NCBI GenBank assembly: GCA_900472175.1 | Contig: UCHD01000001.1 | Location: 558,001-622,000, forward strand | Length of the DNA: 64,000 bases | DNA from: Hyphomicrobiales bacterium | GTDB taxonomy: Bacteria; Pseudomonadota; Alphaproteobacteria; Rhizobiales; Rhizobiaceae | Direction of reading: 5' to 3' | Part shown: piece by piece, positions 63,971 through 64,000 of the stretch | Position numbering within the stretch: the stretch's first letter is position 1 | How the letters are laid out: each line of letters opens with the position of its first letter | Position numbers and translations under genes: made by a program | The notes under the pieces: generated by a model | Told to the model about the DNA's origin: nothing | The model's database searches: none | What the model saw: only the letters and a program-made list of their open reading frames with translations

Positions 63971-64000
63971 TCAGGCTAGGTCGATGGCGTCGAATTTGCA
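63971..64000 (-). CDS. Possible 3' end of a gene running in from the right
   Basis: The last nine codons of a minus-strand frame (CKFDAIDLA, then stop) have the genome's codon habit, but the piece is too short to judge. The 147 bases between it and the VOC gene show nothing definite. Confidence 0.15.
   Translation of the reverse strand, partial: CKFDAIDLA

Overview
The window looks like a chromosomal segment of a Rhizobiaceae bacterium (Rhizobium/Agrobacterium/Allorhizobium type). The evidence is the high-GC coding style, a rhizobial porin of the RopA/Omp2b kind, the order rpoZ-rel-DUF2062-acpS-lepB-rnc-era, nadABC close to a NadQ/NrtR-type regulator, typical alphaproteobacterial families (TIGR02301, DUF2339, Atm1-type exporter), and paired palindromic intergenic elements resembling rhizobial RIME repeats. 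No phage, integrase, transposase, CRISPR array or rRNA was seen.

Layout. 1-9.3 kb: the 3' part of a caspase-like/Sel1/peptidoglycan-binding gene, a 59-aa protein, tRNA-Ser(GCT), the porin, an alpha/beta hydrolase, a soluble lytic transglycosylase, then dapA-smpB. 9.3-10.4 kb: a NYN-domain gene and an AT-rich non-coding stretch. 10.4-24.2 kb: core information genes (rpoZ, rel, acpS, lepB, rnc, era, tex, recO), with a glutathione transferase and a cyclopropane fatty acid synthase lying between era and recO. 24.3-33.2 kb: a large DUF2339 membrane protein, an HD hydrolase, a MOSC protein, and an uncharacterised cluster of aldo/keto reductase, PhyH-like dioxygenase, AraC regulator and MFS transporter. 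33.3-37.3 kb: nadA-nadB-nadC behind a strong palindrome, with a RIME-like twin palindrome in each intergenic gap. 37.3-45.3 kb: small genes, a TauE/SafE permease, sodC, and a long minus-strand chain (Nudix, TIGR02301, two hypotheticals, ygfZ, YfbR-like HD, tyrosine phosphatase, NadQ-like regulator).

45.7-52.2 kb: cysS, then a tightly overlapped vapB-vapC-GFA-GFA-GFA run followed by a proline iminopeptidase, a second kind of inverted twin palindrome, and citramalate synthase. 52.2-56.7 kb is the most accessory-like part: an AT-richer gene with two zinc ribbons and a possible HEPN-like front half, a broken 3' remnant of cpdB, an EamA transporter, and an intact cpdB. 56.9-64 kb: rarD, a ParE-type toxin with its antitoxin, a LOG-family hydrolase, a membrane-anchored Ig-like/LysM protein, an Atm1-type ABC exporter and a VOC-fold protein.

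Links between genes. The NadQ-like regulator and the 13-bp-arm palindrome before nadA suggest a local NAD biosynthesis circuit. The lepB/rnc/era and dapA/smpB overlaps fit core operons. The vapBC-GFA overlaps suggest co-translation of a toxin-antitoxin pair with three GFA (glutathione-dependent formaldehyde-activating enzyme family) zinc proteins. All functional calls come from reading translated sequence and motifs; no database search was run.
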